DNA of 64,000 bases from Bradyrhizobium sp. C9. GTDB taxonomy: Bacteria > Pseudomonadota > Alphaproteobacteria > Rhizobiales > Xanthobacteraceae. The stretch is taken from positions 62,001-126,000 of the forward strand of contig NZ_NWTG01000021.1 in NCBI RefSeq assembly GCF_002532045.1. The letters are read 5' to 3'. Under the pieces are notes generated by a model. That model saw only the letters and a list, made by a program, of their open reading frames with translations, was not told the origin of the DNA and made no database searches. Positions 26,731 to 36,000 of the stretch are shown one piece after another. A program made the position numbers and the translations under genes. Positions within the stretch are counted from its first letter, which is position 1; each line of letters starts with the position of its first letter.

Positions 26731-29583
26731 TTAGAGCTCCATCGCGCTGCGCCAATGCTGATACATCGCGCGTATCGACGCCTCGGAGATCAAGGTGTCG
26801 GCGGTACCGATCACGCCGGGGTCCAGCTCGACCACATGTTGGCCGTCGGGGACCGCAAGCATGCCGTCCTGCACGAACTTGATGGCTTCGTTGTCTTCGA
26901 GGCCAAGGAAGCCTGCCGGCCCCATCAGATTGCCCTGCCGCAACCGATGACGGGTCATTTCCTCATCGTCACCCTCGAAGCCGAACATGGTCCACTTCAT
27001 GATGAACTCGTTCGGTCCCGTCGGCACGATCTGCCGAACGCCCAGGGTGTTCATCTCCCGTTGCACGATGAGATTGGGCCAGATCGTCGTCATGGTCACC
27101 GACCAGGGACTGTCGAATTCATTGACGAAATCCATGAAGCGCGGCTCCTCGAGCTGCATGCCTTCCTTGTAGGCGCGCATCTCCTTCTTGGTTTTGTTGT
27201 CGAGCTTGCTGACATCAGACTTTGCCGATGCCATCACGCCATGCCGCCCCGAGGGGTCGGCGATCATCGACGACTTGTTGCCGGCCACCAGCAGGCCGAA
27301 CGTCACCAGAAACGTGTGCAGCAGCGTTGCGTGATACGGGTCCTTGAGGTTCTCGTGATAGAGCTTCCAGTTTCCCGGAAGACTGTGGCGATAGTGACCG
27401 AGCACCTTGGGCTTGCGCCCGTCGAAAGTCGCCTCGAACTCACGGAGAATCTCCGGTCCGAGATATTCGGCCAACGGCTCCATGTCGTCGCAGTACGACG
27501 CAAACACCACGCCACGATGGGTCGTGACTTTCAGCTGCCTGAGCCCGTGGTCCGCATTCTTGAAATCGCGCGGCATTCCGCCCTTGCCGTCGACCCCGCG
27601 GCGGAACGGCACCCCCGCCAGATTGCCCTTCAGGTCGTAGGACCACTGATGATAGGGACAGACGAATTCCTTGGCGTTGCCGCTCAGCTCGCGGCAGAAC
27701 TCGGCCGCGCGATGAGCACAGCGGTTCTCGAAGACGTTGATCGAACCGTCCTCGGCGCGCGATACGACGACGGGCGTCGGTCCTACATTCGACCGGATGA
27801 AATCGCCAATTTCAGGAATCTCGCTCTCCAGCGCGACGTAATTCCATGTTCGCCCGTGAAAGATCTTTTCGACTTCGCGTCGGTAGATGTCGTTGTCCGT
27901 GTACACCCAATCAGGCACCCTGGTGAGCCCCTCGGATGGCCAGACGTATTGCTTCGACGTCGTCGTCACCGACCTCTCGTTCACCACCTGGGTATTCTCC
28001 TTTTTGCCGTCACTCGTGAGCAGAGCAGCGGAAACCGTGGCGATATCGAACATGTCAGGGTTTTCGAGCTGCTTGCGCGCCTGCCGTATCGCGGTGGGAT
28101 CGGAAAACGCGACCACGCTGGTAAGCCGCCCGGTGTCCGGATCAATCGTGCGATAGACGGCGCCAGGTTCGCCATCGCGGCCTGTAAGCGCGACCTTGTC
28201 GCCGGGTGACGAGACCCCGACTATCTGAATATTCAGGCCGAACTGGTCGGTCCAGAACCAGGGAGCCTGCGCATCCGGGCTCGGCGCCGCCCCGGCGATC
28301 GACTGCCCTGCGGCTGCACCTTGCTGCTCCGCATTATGCCAACTCTCAAAGCGGTGGGAGCGCCCCCTGACCGGACGGCAATGCAGGGCGCAGTCGCCCG
28401 CCGCCCAGATTCCCGCGATGCTGGTCCTTTGCTCTGCGTCGACAACGATCCCGCCATCCACCTCGCAGCCGGCCGCGGCTGCCAGTTCCGTCTCGGGGGC
28501 CAAGCCGACACCGACGCAGACGACATCTGCAGCGAAAGCGCCGGCTGAGGTATTGACCACCAGACCCTCAACGTCGCGGCGGATATCCTGGACCTGCACG
28601 CCCGGCAAAACGGTAACGCCGTGACGCTCGGCAAGAGAGCGAAAACTCCGCCCCAACGGTGGAGGCAGCACGCGGGCCATCAGTTCGGTTTCGCGCTCGA
28701 GGAGGACTGTCGCGACCTCGAGCGTCGCAGCGGCCGAAGCAAGTTCAAGACCAATGAAACCGCCGCCGACGATGACGAGACGCTTCGCGCTTGCGAGCGA
28801 TTGCCTGATCGAGTTGGCATCCTCGATCGTGCGCAGATAGTGCACACCTGGCAAATCGGCACCGGCGATTGAAAGTCGCCGCGGAACTCCGCCGGTCGCC
28901 AGCAGAAGCGCATCATATCGAAGCTCAGTCCCGTTGCTCAGGAATGCGGTCCTGGCCGCCGGATCGATCCGGGTAACCGAGCACCCGAGGTGGGTCTTGA
29001 CGTCGAGGGAAGCCGCATCGGCCTCAGCCAGACGCCGGCAGGATTCGATCGCCGCTTTTCCAAGGAGGATATCCTTTGACAGCGGTGGACGTTCGTACGG
29101 GAGGTGCTTCTCTCTACCGACGAGATCTATCGTGCCGGTGAAGCCGCTGGCCCGCATGCTGCGAATCGCCACTGCAGCCGCCTGACCGGCCCCCACAACG
29201 ACGACCGCCCCGCGGGAAGGCGCCTCCCCCTTGGTGCAGATCTGCTCCTGATCCTTCGGCGCAGCCTCGTTGTCTCCGTCGAGATCGATAAGCACCTCGC
29301 CATCCCTGACCTTGACCGCGTAGGTCTCGAGGTCCTGAGTGACCGGCGAGCAGAGCGCCTTCCCCGATCTGATATCGAAGATGCCCTGGTGCAGCGGACA
29401 CTCGATCGTGCCGCCGTCGACGAATCCATCGGCAAGAAAGGCCAGCGCGTGCGTGCATATGCCATGCGTGGCAAAGACCTCACCATCAAGGCGATAGAGC
29501 GCCACGGGCCTGCCGTCGATCTCGATGCTCGTCACGCCGTCGGGCTTCAGCTCATCCACGGCAATTGCTTTTCGCCACACCAT
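26731..29583 (-). CDS. three-in-one Rieske system: ferredoxin, ferredoxin reductase and oxygenase alpha subunit in one chain (PicB-like)
   Basis: A 950-residue open frame without interruption. Residues 1-105 are a Rieske ferredoxin (C43-H45, C62-H65). Residues about 125-520 are an FAD/NAD(P)H ferredoxin reductase, with the FAD motif VVVVGAGQA, the NAD motif LVIVGGGFIGLE at 269-280 and AAGDCAL at 394-400. Residues about 545-950 are a complete Rieske oxygenase alpha subunit, with C622-H624 and C642-H645 for the cluster and H751 and H756 in DPYHATLLH for mononuclear iron. Normally these are three proteins; PicB in A. faecalis is described as four-component (with beta). The likely reaction is 3-hydroxylation of 6-hydroxypicolinate. 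The first gene of the leftward upper-pathway operon, it has operator copy 3 about 20 bases upstream. Confidence 0.92.
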   Translation of the reverse strand: MVWRKAIAVDELKPDGVTSIEIDGRPVALYRLDGEVFATHGICTHALAFLADGFVDGGTIECPLHQGIFDIRSGKALCSPVTQDLETYAVKVRDGEVLIDLDGDNEAAPKDQEQICTKGEAPSRGAVVVVGAGQAAAVAIRSMRASGFTGTIDLVGREKHLPYERPPLSKDILLGKAAIESCRRLAEADAASLDVKTHLGCSVTRIDPAARTAFLSNGTELRYDALLLATGGVPRRLSIAGADLPGVHYLRTIEDANSIRQSLASAKRLVIVGGGFIGLELASAAATLEVATVLLERETELMARVLPPPLGRSFRSLAERHGVTVLPGVQVQDIRRDVEGLVVNTSAGAFAADVVCVGVGLAPETELAAAAGCEVDGGIVVDAEQRTSIAGIWAAGDCALHCRPVRGRSHRFESWHNAEQQGAAAGQSIAGAAPSPDAQAPWFWTDQFGLNIQIVGVSSPGDKVALTGRDGEPGAVYRTIDPDTGRLTSVVAFSDPTAIRQARKQLENPDMFDIATVSAALLTSDGKKENTQVVNERSVTTTSKQYVWPSEGLTRVPDWVYTDNDIYRREVEKIFHGRTWNYVALESEIPEIGDFIRSNVGPTPVVVSRAEDGSINVFENRCAHRAAEFCRELSGNAKEFVCPYHQWSYDLKGNLAGVPFRRGVDGKGGMPRDFKNADHGLRQLKVTTHRGVVFASYCDDMEPLAEYLGPEILREFEATFDGRKPKVLGHYRHSLPGNWKLYHENLKDPYHATLLHTFLVTFGLLVAGNKSSMIADPSGRHGVMASAKSDVSKLDNKTKKEMRAYKEGMQLEEPRFMDFVNEFDSPWSVTMTTIWPNLIVQREMNTLGVRQIVPTGPNEFIMKWTMFGFEGDDEEMTRHRLRQGNLMGPAGFLGLEDNEAIKFVQDGMLAVPDGQHVVELDPGVIGTADTLISEASIRAMYQHWRSAMEL

Positions 29584-29603
29584 TCCACACCTCGGAAACC
29601 GCC

Positions 29604-29627
29604 CTGAATTTTAATCAGTGTACATCT
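29604..29627. promoter_or_regulatory. putative MarR/PicR operator, copy 3 (upstream of the fused Rieske gene)
   Basis: Reads leftward AGATGTACACTGATTAAAAT and ends about 20 bases before the start codon at 29583. A -10-like TACACT lies inside it and a TTGCAT -35-like element lies 16 bases upstream. A bound repressor would block this promoter of the upper-pathway operon. Confidence 0.62.
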
Positions 29628-30207
29628 CTTTTTGAGCAATGCAAGGCAAACCCGACCCTCCGAGCAAAACAAGCTAAAATGGCTTATATATGCAGCTAAA
29701 TTCCGATGACTATCCAATCATTACCTTGGCGAATCGCCAACATGAGGAATGCATATAAGGTGCTATACTGACTATATAGACAGCATACAAGGCAGATACT
29801 GAACTCCCCGGCTCTGCCCCGTTGGCAATGATCACCTGACTGGGGATGTGGCTTCAGGAAAGCCTCGCTCGCCGCTCGCCCCTATGAGACGTTCTGAGGA
29901 ATTCTTGCCATCGCCTGCTCTCACATTTGAGCCAGGCGGCTGGACGCTTCGGCCAGGGCCCAATTGATGGTCAATCTGACCACACAGATCGGCGTGCCCT
30001 ACTGATTGCGGCGGCCTGTTGGGCGAGTGGCGTGCGGAAATAGCCAAGGAGCACGCAGAGACGAGCTGACAGGTGTCAGGAGAGCAAGCGCACCCGAACG
30101 ATAGTTCGATTTTGCGATCGGTCTTGTTACACCTTCGCGCGACGCCATCGACGTCGGCGCCTAACGCGCGAAGGCGCCGTGGACAGGCGGATCGTCGAAC
30201 GGCCGGC
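29628..30207. other. A/T-rich intergenic region with a 24-bp palindrome
   Basis: A stretch of nearly 600 bases without a credible gene. The first 170 bases are far more A/T-rich than anything else in the window. At 29764-29787 lies an imperfect palindrome (TATACTGACTAT paired with ATAGACAGCATA, 10 of 12 positions symmetric) around a perfect CTATATAG. The part at 29830-30200 has short open frames, such as 29832-30047 on the minus strand, that match no family I know. Confidence 0.5.
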
Positions 30208-30750
30208 TCACGCGTGCGCTGGTGCGACGTCAGGGAAGTCGAGCTCGACCTGGGAGATGTTGCTCATGAAATTAGTGTACAGGAACTGCGCCGTGAGACC
30301 GGCGATGGCAACAATGTCGCCGTCGGTGAACCCAGCCGCGCGCACATCGGCGAGCTGCTCATCGCTCACCTTGCCTCGTCTGTCTGCGATGGCCTTGGCG
30401 AAACGAACAGCGGCAGCGCGCTTCGGATCGCGCGATTTGCCTTCGCGATTGAGATCGAGCTCCCCGGTGTCAAGCTTCGCGAGCCAGGAGCCCAGGAAAA
30501 CGTGCGACTGCGCGCAATACTTGCAGCCGCTGTCTTCCGAAACGGCCAGGCCCATCGATTCGATCGTCGCGACGTCCAGGGTCCGGGAAAGCGTCCCCGA
30601 CAGGGCCACGAAGGCGGCGAGTGTGTTGGGGCTGAGGGCCATAAACCGGAACAGCGCCGGCGTCCAGCCGAGCCGCTTGGCAACCCCTTCAAGGGTCGCA
30701 TGAGTCTCTACTGGCGCCTCGGCCAGACTCGGAATCGCTATACGTGACAT
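30208..30750 (-). CDS. AhpD-like / carboxymuconolactone decarboxylase-family protein
   Basis: A 180-residue alpha-helical protein of the alkylhydroperoxidase D-like family. The redox-type motif is present as SGCKYCAQSHVFLG near residue 75 (C-x-x-C followed by H). Such proteins reduce peroxides or act as decarboxylases and are often found beside oxygenase gene clusters. The ATG at 30750 has a ribosome site (GGAGAAC). It precedes the pyridine operon by 600 bases and follows the NTF2-like gene by 105, so it belongs with the latter. Confidence 0.85.
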   Translation of the reverse strand: MSRIAIPSLAEAPVETHATLEGVAKRLGWTPALFRFMALSPNTLAAFVALSGTLSRTLDVATIESMGLAVSEDSGCKYCAQSHVFLGSWLAKLDTGELDLNREGKSRDPKRAAAVRFAKAIADRRGKVSDEQLADVRAAGFTDGDIVAIAGLTAQFLYTNFMSNISQVELDFPDVAPAHA

Positions 30751-30855
30751 TGAAGTTCTCCTTTGCGATGCAGGCGGATTCTCTTTGCGGTGCCGGCCAG
30801 ATGTCCGCGGCGCGCCGCCCTTCCTTCGTCATTGCCCAACCGTGACCCGGGTCGG

Positions 30856-31281
30856 TCAGGCTTTGTTCAGGGCGCCAACAAGGGTTTGGAAGCCAACCCA
30901 TCCCCAATAAACCCGGTGATGGGCGATCAGGCCGTCGGCAATATCCATGACCTCGACCAAATCCACCTGGTCGCCCTTCGGAGTCTCGCGCGGATATTCC
31001 CAGATCAGTTGCCGTCCGTTGGAATAGAACAGCCCGGTGCGATACCAGTTGGCGAGCTCGTTTCCGAGCTTGCGAAATCCGGCCTCGAAAAATGGCCTGA
31101 TCTCGCTCTTCCCTCGCAGAACCCCCGCCTTCCGATCCTTCAGCGTGACCAGGATCGCAGCCGTCTCAAACACGGCATCTTCTGCATACAGCGCGATCAG
31201 CCCGTCCACGTCCTTCTGGACAATCGTCGTTTGCCATCGATCGTAGATGTAACGGATCTGCGCATCGGTATTTTCGGTCAT
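30856..31281 (-). CDS. nuclear transport factor 2 (SnoaL-like) family protein
   Basis: A 141-residue single-domain NTF2-fold protein. Family signs are IRYIYDRWQTTIVQKDVDGLIALYAEDAVFE near the N-terminus and the hydrophobic strand pattern after LIWEYPRETP. Members bind or isomerise small hydrophobic compounds, but the role cannot be told from sequence. It is probably co-transcribed with the AhpD-like gene. A GGAGCC ribosome site precedes the ATG. Confidence 0.8.
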   Translation of the reverse strand: MTENTDAQIRYIYDRWQTTIVQKDVDGLIALYAEDAVFETAAILVTLKDRKAGVLRGKSEIRPFFEAGFRKLGNELANWYRTGLFYSNGRQLIWEYPRETPKGDQVDLVEVMDIADGLIAHHRVYWGWVGFQTLVGALNKA

Positions 31282-31538
31282 GGGTGGCTCCCTACAATTT
31301 GTGCAAGGAACATGGATCCAGCTGCTCCAAACCCCAATCTCAGAGCGTCCAGCGTTTGTCGCAGGTCATCCGGAAATCGCTTGTCTTGGCTGCCGACAAT
31401 CAGCTTGAGGTGACGCCGCTAACGGATGGATCCGGCGGTCGGCTCCTGCCGCCAACGGTCGAGGCGATTCCGATGGCGTGGTCCGCACTGAGGGAGCACC
31501 TCGGCGCGGCCCTGGAGGCATCGCGCTCGATTCGGCGG

Positions 31539-32519
31539 CTAGGCGGCGCTCGGACTGCGAAGTCTCCTGAGGTAAGCGGACGGCGTGGTCCCATGGACCG
31601 CTTGAAACGCACGAAGGAAGCTCGTGCGCGCGCTATAGCCGCAGTCTTCGGCGAGCTGGTCCATCGACATCTCGCCGGAATTGAGCAGCGCCACCGCCTG
31701 GCGCATTCTCAGGTCTCGTAACGTCGCCATAGGCGCCTTGCCGAACAGCCGCGCAAACCTCTCAGCGAAGAGAGTTCGGCTGAGACCGGCGGTCTGGGCC
31801 AGGGTCTTTAGCGAATGCGGTGCGCTCGGCCGAGCCACCATGTCGGCGAAGGCGCGAGCGATCTGGGGATCGCTCAACACCGCGAAGCGCTCGACCCAAA
31901 GGTTCATTGAGCTCAGCGAACGGCGTAGCAGCGTCACAAGAACCTGTTTCAGGAGAGCGTTCGACATAGCGCCCGCCCCGACCTCTTCGGTAATGAGCTC
32001 GGCCAGGGCGGTCTTCAGCCGGACATCGAGGTGATGACTTTCGTCGAACTGCTCGACGATTGGCGTCATGAGATCGGAAAACAGCTCGACGTTCGCTCCG
32101 TACCGCGCGCAGAAGTAGCCGCAGATGAGGATCATCTGGTATGGGCCGCGCCCTACCTCGTAGCGGCGGATCGCTCCTGGCGGAAAAACCTGATCCCGAC
32201 CGCGCAACGTCGTGTCGGGGCCGGCGGCTGCGTCACCTCCGGTCGCCTCAATCTGGAACAGGAGCCCTTTCGGCATGACCATGAGAGTGTGCGGCTTCAC
32301 CGCCATCGGCTCCTGACCTGCGGTCCGGAGGAGCCCCGAACCCGTCAGGCAGTAGTGGATCGCCGGCATGGGGGGACCGCCACCGAGTTCGAGCCGCCAG
32401 CCCGGACTCACGAGGCATTCGGCCAAGCCCAGGAATTCGACATCCAGCGCCGTGACCAGATCATCGAGATCGGCGCGAGACTGTCGAACGAGGAGTTGCT
32501 CAAACACGCTCGCTCTCAC
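31539..32519 (-). CDS. AraC-family transcriptional regulator with cupin sensor
   Basis: A 326-residue regulator. Residues 1-200 form the cupin-type sensor of the RclR-like AraC subgroup (cupin_6), with PGWRLELGGGPPMPAIHYCL and MVMPKGLLF. Residues about 215-320 hold the two helix-turn-helix units, with LKTLAQTAGLSRTLFAERFARLFGKAP and MSMDQLAEDCGYSARTSFLRAFQ. It likely activates the AhpD/NTF2 pair, which starts about 260 bases downstream on the same strand. The inducer is unknown. Confidence 0.88.
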   Translation of the reverse strand: MRASVFEQLLVRQSRADLDDLVTALDVEFLGLAECLVSPGWRLELGGGPPMPAIHYCLTGSGLLRTAGQEPMAVKPHTLMVMPKGLLFQIEATGGDAAAGPDTTLRGRDQVFPPGAIRRYEVGRGPYQMILICGYFCARYGANVELFSDLMTPIVEQFDESHHLDVRLKTALAELITEEVGAGAMSNALLKQVLVTLLRRSLSSMNLWVERFAVLSDPQIARAFADMVARPSAPHSLKTLAQTAGLSRTLFAERFARLFGKAPMATLRDLRMRQAVALLNSGEMSMDQLAEDCGYSARTSFLRAFQAVHGTTPSAYLRRLRSPSAA

Positions 32520-32672
32520 CCTTCAGGTCCTCCACTGCCGCCCCCTCGGCGTCCGGCATGCGTCGAGGATCAGCGGCTCAATCATAACATTTTCGAAGCG
32601 GACCGTCCCTTGTGATGAACGATGAGACGATACAAGGCTAAGCCTTCAGTTTGCGGCCAACCTCGGTCGGTG

Positions 32673-33032
32673 TCACACCCGCGAGCAAGTGTTTCGCAGG
32701 TTCATGGCGATCCACTCGCGGGCAGCTATGAGCAGCTTCTCAAGAAAGCGTGGATCGGCATGCGGCACGAACCGGTCGAAACATTCGATCGTGGTGGCCT
32801 CAAACAGTCCTGCGCGGGTGTAGGGTTCATTGGCCATCAAGCTGTCGACTTCGGCCCGGTTACCCCGCAAGATCAGGAACATGCCTTTGACCGTGCCGTC
32901 CTCGTCCATCAGCGCGCCGCCTTGCTCCAGAGAGTTCCGGTTCGCGATCATATACTCGAGGTGAACGTCGCGGATACTCAGCCGCGCATCGGCGCCGCCA
33001 GGCCTGTAGAGACATCGCACAACCGTCAGCAT
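32673..33032 (-). CDS. YciI family protein
   Basis: A 119-residue small protein of the YciI/dimeric ferredoxin-like fold. It has DVHLEYMIANRNSLEQGGALMDEDG and GMFLILRGNRAEVDSLMANEPYTRAGLFE, the usual pattern with a conserved central histidine replaced or shifted. Its role is unknown; YciI-like domains are often found in aromatic catabolic operons. It is the last gene of the leftward operon that starts with the LivK-type protein at 42723, and starts 9 bases after the IOR gene. Confidence 0.8.
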   Translation of the reverse strand: MLTVVRCLYRPGGADARLSIRDVHLEYMIANRNSLEQGGALMDEDGTVKGMFLILRGNRAEVDSLMANEPYTRAGLFEATTIECFDRFVPHADPRFLEKLLIAAREWIAMNLRNTCSRV

Positions 33033-33041
33033 CGGATTATC

Positions 33042-36000
33042 CTACGCGGCTCCCTTGTTCTCTCGGGGGAGCGGCGTGCGAATTGCATCGAACTGCCCGA
33101 TCAGGTGCTGCTGCTCGCGCTCCACCGCGACGAGACTTCTCGCTTTGACGTGACCAAAGCCCCTGATCCTCTCAGGCAGCGCCGCCAGCCGCACGGCAGT
33201 ATCGAGCGTCGCCGGTGACAGACCGGCCAGCAGATGTTCGACGAGCGTCCGATAATCGCCGATCAGGCGACGTTCCGTCTTGCGCTCGTGGCTGTAGCCG
33301 AAGAGATCGAGCGGCGTCCCCCGCAGGAATTTCAAGCGGGCCAGCAGCGCAAAGAGATGCATCATCCAGGGGCCGAAAGTGAGCTTGCGCGGCTCGGCAC
33401 CGCCTGATCCCGGCTTTGCAACGAACGGGGGCGCAAGATGGAAGCGGAGCGTAAAGTCGCCATCGAACTGCCGGCTCAGCGCCGCCGCGAATTCCGGGCT
33501 CCGGTAGAGCCGCGCGACCTCGTATTCATCCTTGTAGGCCATGAGCTTGAACAGATTGTTCGCTACCGTGCGGGCGAATCGCAGACCGGTGCGAACGCCG
33601 AGCCGGCGCTCGGCCGCGGCACATCGCTCGACCAAATCGCAGTACCGCGCCGCGTAGGCCGCGTTCTGATAGTTGGTCAATTGTGTCATGTGCCGCTCGA
33701 GAAGCACGCGCCAATCCTCCGGCTGGGCGGCGACGATGGCCACTTGCGCTGCCCCGGCGGCCACTACGCGCCCGAAGGCGAATGCGCGCCGGTTGGACTC
33801 GACCGCCACGCCGTTGAGTGCGATCGCCTGAAACATTGCCGCCTCGCTGACCGGGATCAACCCCTGCTGCCAAGCATGACCGATCAGGACCATGTTGACG
33901 GCGGTCGAATCCCCGAACTCATCCTGTACACGCTTGTGCGCGTCGAAGCTCGTCAGCAATTCCCCGCTCGAGGCATGGCGCACCTTCTTCAGCAACTCAT
34001 CGGTGCGGGAGTCGAAATCCGGGTCGCGGGTGAATTCCGCTGTGGAACCGATATGCGTGTTGGCGAGCACCCGCGTCGAACCGTGACGGATAGTGCCGAG
34101 GCTATCGGGCAGGTTGCCGACGATAAGATCCCCCATGATCACGCCGTCGGCCTCGCCCCAGTCGATGCGCGGCTGGTTGATCCGCGTTCCGGGGCGGCCG
34201 AGCCGCAAATGACACATCACCGAGCCGCCCTTCTGGGCCACCGCCGTGAAATCAAGCTCGGCGACCTCGAGGTGATCGAGATGCGCGGCCATCGCGACGA
34301 TGGCACCAACGGTGATGATACCGCTACCACCGACACCGGCGATCAGCAGATTGTGCGGCCGCCCTTCGGGCAGTGCGAGCGACGGCTTCGCCAAGCGTTC
34401 GGCGCGCGCGATCCAATCCGTGGCAGAGGCTTGCGGCTTACGGAGCTTGCCGCCGATCACGGAGACGAAGCTCGGGCAGAAGCCGTCGACACAGGAGAAA
34501 TCCTTGTTGCAAGAGGTCTGATCGATGGCACGTTTCAGGCCAAGGTCGGTCTCCAGCGGCACGATCGAGAGGCAATTGGAGGCCTTGCCGCAATCACCGC
34601 AGCCCTCGCACACCGCGCTGTTGATGAACAGGCGCTTGTCGGGATCGGGGTAAGTGCCCCTCTTGCGGCGGCGGCGCTTCTCCGCCGCGCAGGTCTGGTC
34701 GTAGATCAGGACGGTGACGCCCTTGATGGCGCGCAGTTCGCGCTGGATCGCATCCAGCTCGTGGCGATCGTGCACGGAGACACCGGGCTCGAGCACGACG
34801 CCGGCGTAGCGCACGACGTCATCGGTTGCCACCACCACTTTCTTCGCGCCTTCACTCAGCATCTGGCGTGCGACCTGCGGCACGGTCAGCTGGCCGTCAA
34901 CCGGCTGCCCGCCGGTCATCGCCACCGCGTCATTGAACAGGATCTTGTAGGTGACGTTGTTGCCCGCCGCGATCGACTGCCGGATTGCAAGATAGCCCGA
35001 ATGGAAATAGGTGCCCTCGCCCATATTCTGAAACACATGCGGCGTCGTGGTGAAGCTGGCCTGCCCGACCCAGTCGACGCCTTCGGCGCCCATCTGGGTG
35101 AGGCCCGAGGTCTGCCGGTCCATCCAGGTCGCCATATAGTGGCAGCCGACGCCAGCCAGCGCCACGCTGCCCTCCGGCACCTTGGTCGAGGAATTGTGCG
35201 GGCAGCCCGAACAGAAATACGGCAGACGGCGCATGCCGTCCGCCGCGTTTCCGAGCGCCGGCGGCTTCTCGAACGCCGTTGCGGCGTCGGTCAACGCGAG
35301 GTCGGGCCGGACCACCGCTAGCCACATCGACAGCGGGCCAAGCAGCGATGACGGCCTGTGCTGTCCAAGCGCCGAGATGAGCGGCGCGCCGTCCAGATCG
35401 CGGCGACCGGCGATGCTCGGCCTGCGATCGGCCGACCGGTTGAACAGGATGTCCTTGACCTGATCTTCGACGAGACTGGTCTTTTCTTCGACGACGAGGA
35501 TGTGTTTCAATCCTGCGGAAAATGTCTCAAAACCATCGCGGTCCAACGGAAACACGAGCCCTGGCTTCCAGATGCGCACGCCCGCTTGGGCGAGACGTTC
35601 GGGCGGAAGACCGGCGCGCGACAAAGCTTCCACTACGTCGAGCGCGGTCTTGCCGGCCGCGACAATGCCGACTTCGGCGCGCGGCGAGCCGATCAAGAGC
35701 CGGTCTAGCGGATTGGCTCGCGCAAAGGCCGAAATCGCTTCGAGCCGGCGCATCATGCGGACTTCGATCGCCGGGGTCAGAAAGTCGCGCGTACCATAGC
35801 CAAGATCTTCGCGCGTTAGGTCCTTCAGGTCGGGACTCGCAAACCGCGGCAACGCTTCGGAGAAGAAGCTCCGGCTGCTCTCGACGGTCTCAGAGATCGC
35901 CTTGAAGGCGACCCAGGCTCCGGAAAAGCGCGACGCCGCCCACCCCCAGAGGCCGAACAAGACGAATTCATCCACGCTCCCGGGGTGGATGATCGGCATG

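Noticed and set aside
26254..28209. 651-codon open frame on the plus strand opposite the fused Rieske gene
   Set aside because: It lies wholly antisense to a gene with clear motifs, its translation is arginine/histidine-rich and matches no family; it is an effect of high GC codon use.
13699..29583. Nicotinate pathway (NicA/NicB/NicC) as the explanation of the cluster
   Set aside because: There is no NicC-type flavin hydroxylase; a Rieske oxygenase and an ACMSD-type decarboxylase are present instead, which fits picolinate. The shared lower genes alone would not decide.
29832..30047. 71-residue frame on the minus strand in the A/T-rich gap
   Set aside because: No ribosome site, no family resemblance, low-complexity composition.
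33438..35321. 627-codon plus-strand open frame opposite the IOR-like gene
   Set aside because: Antisense shadow with no family features, while the minus strand has full IOR motifs.
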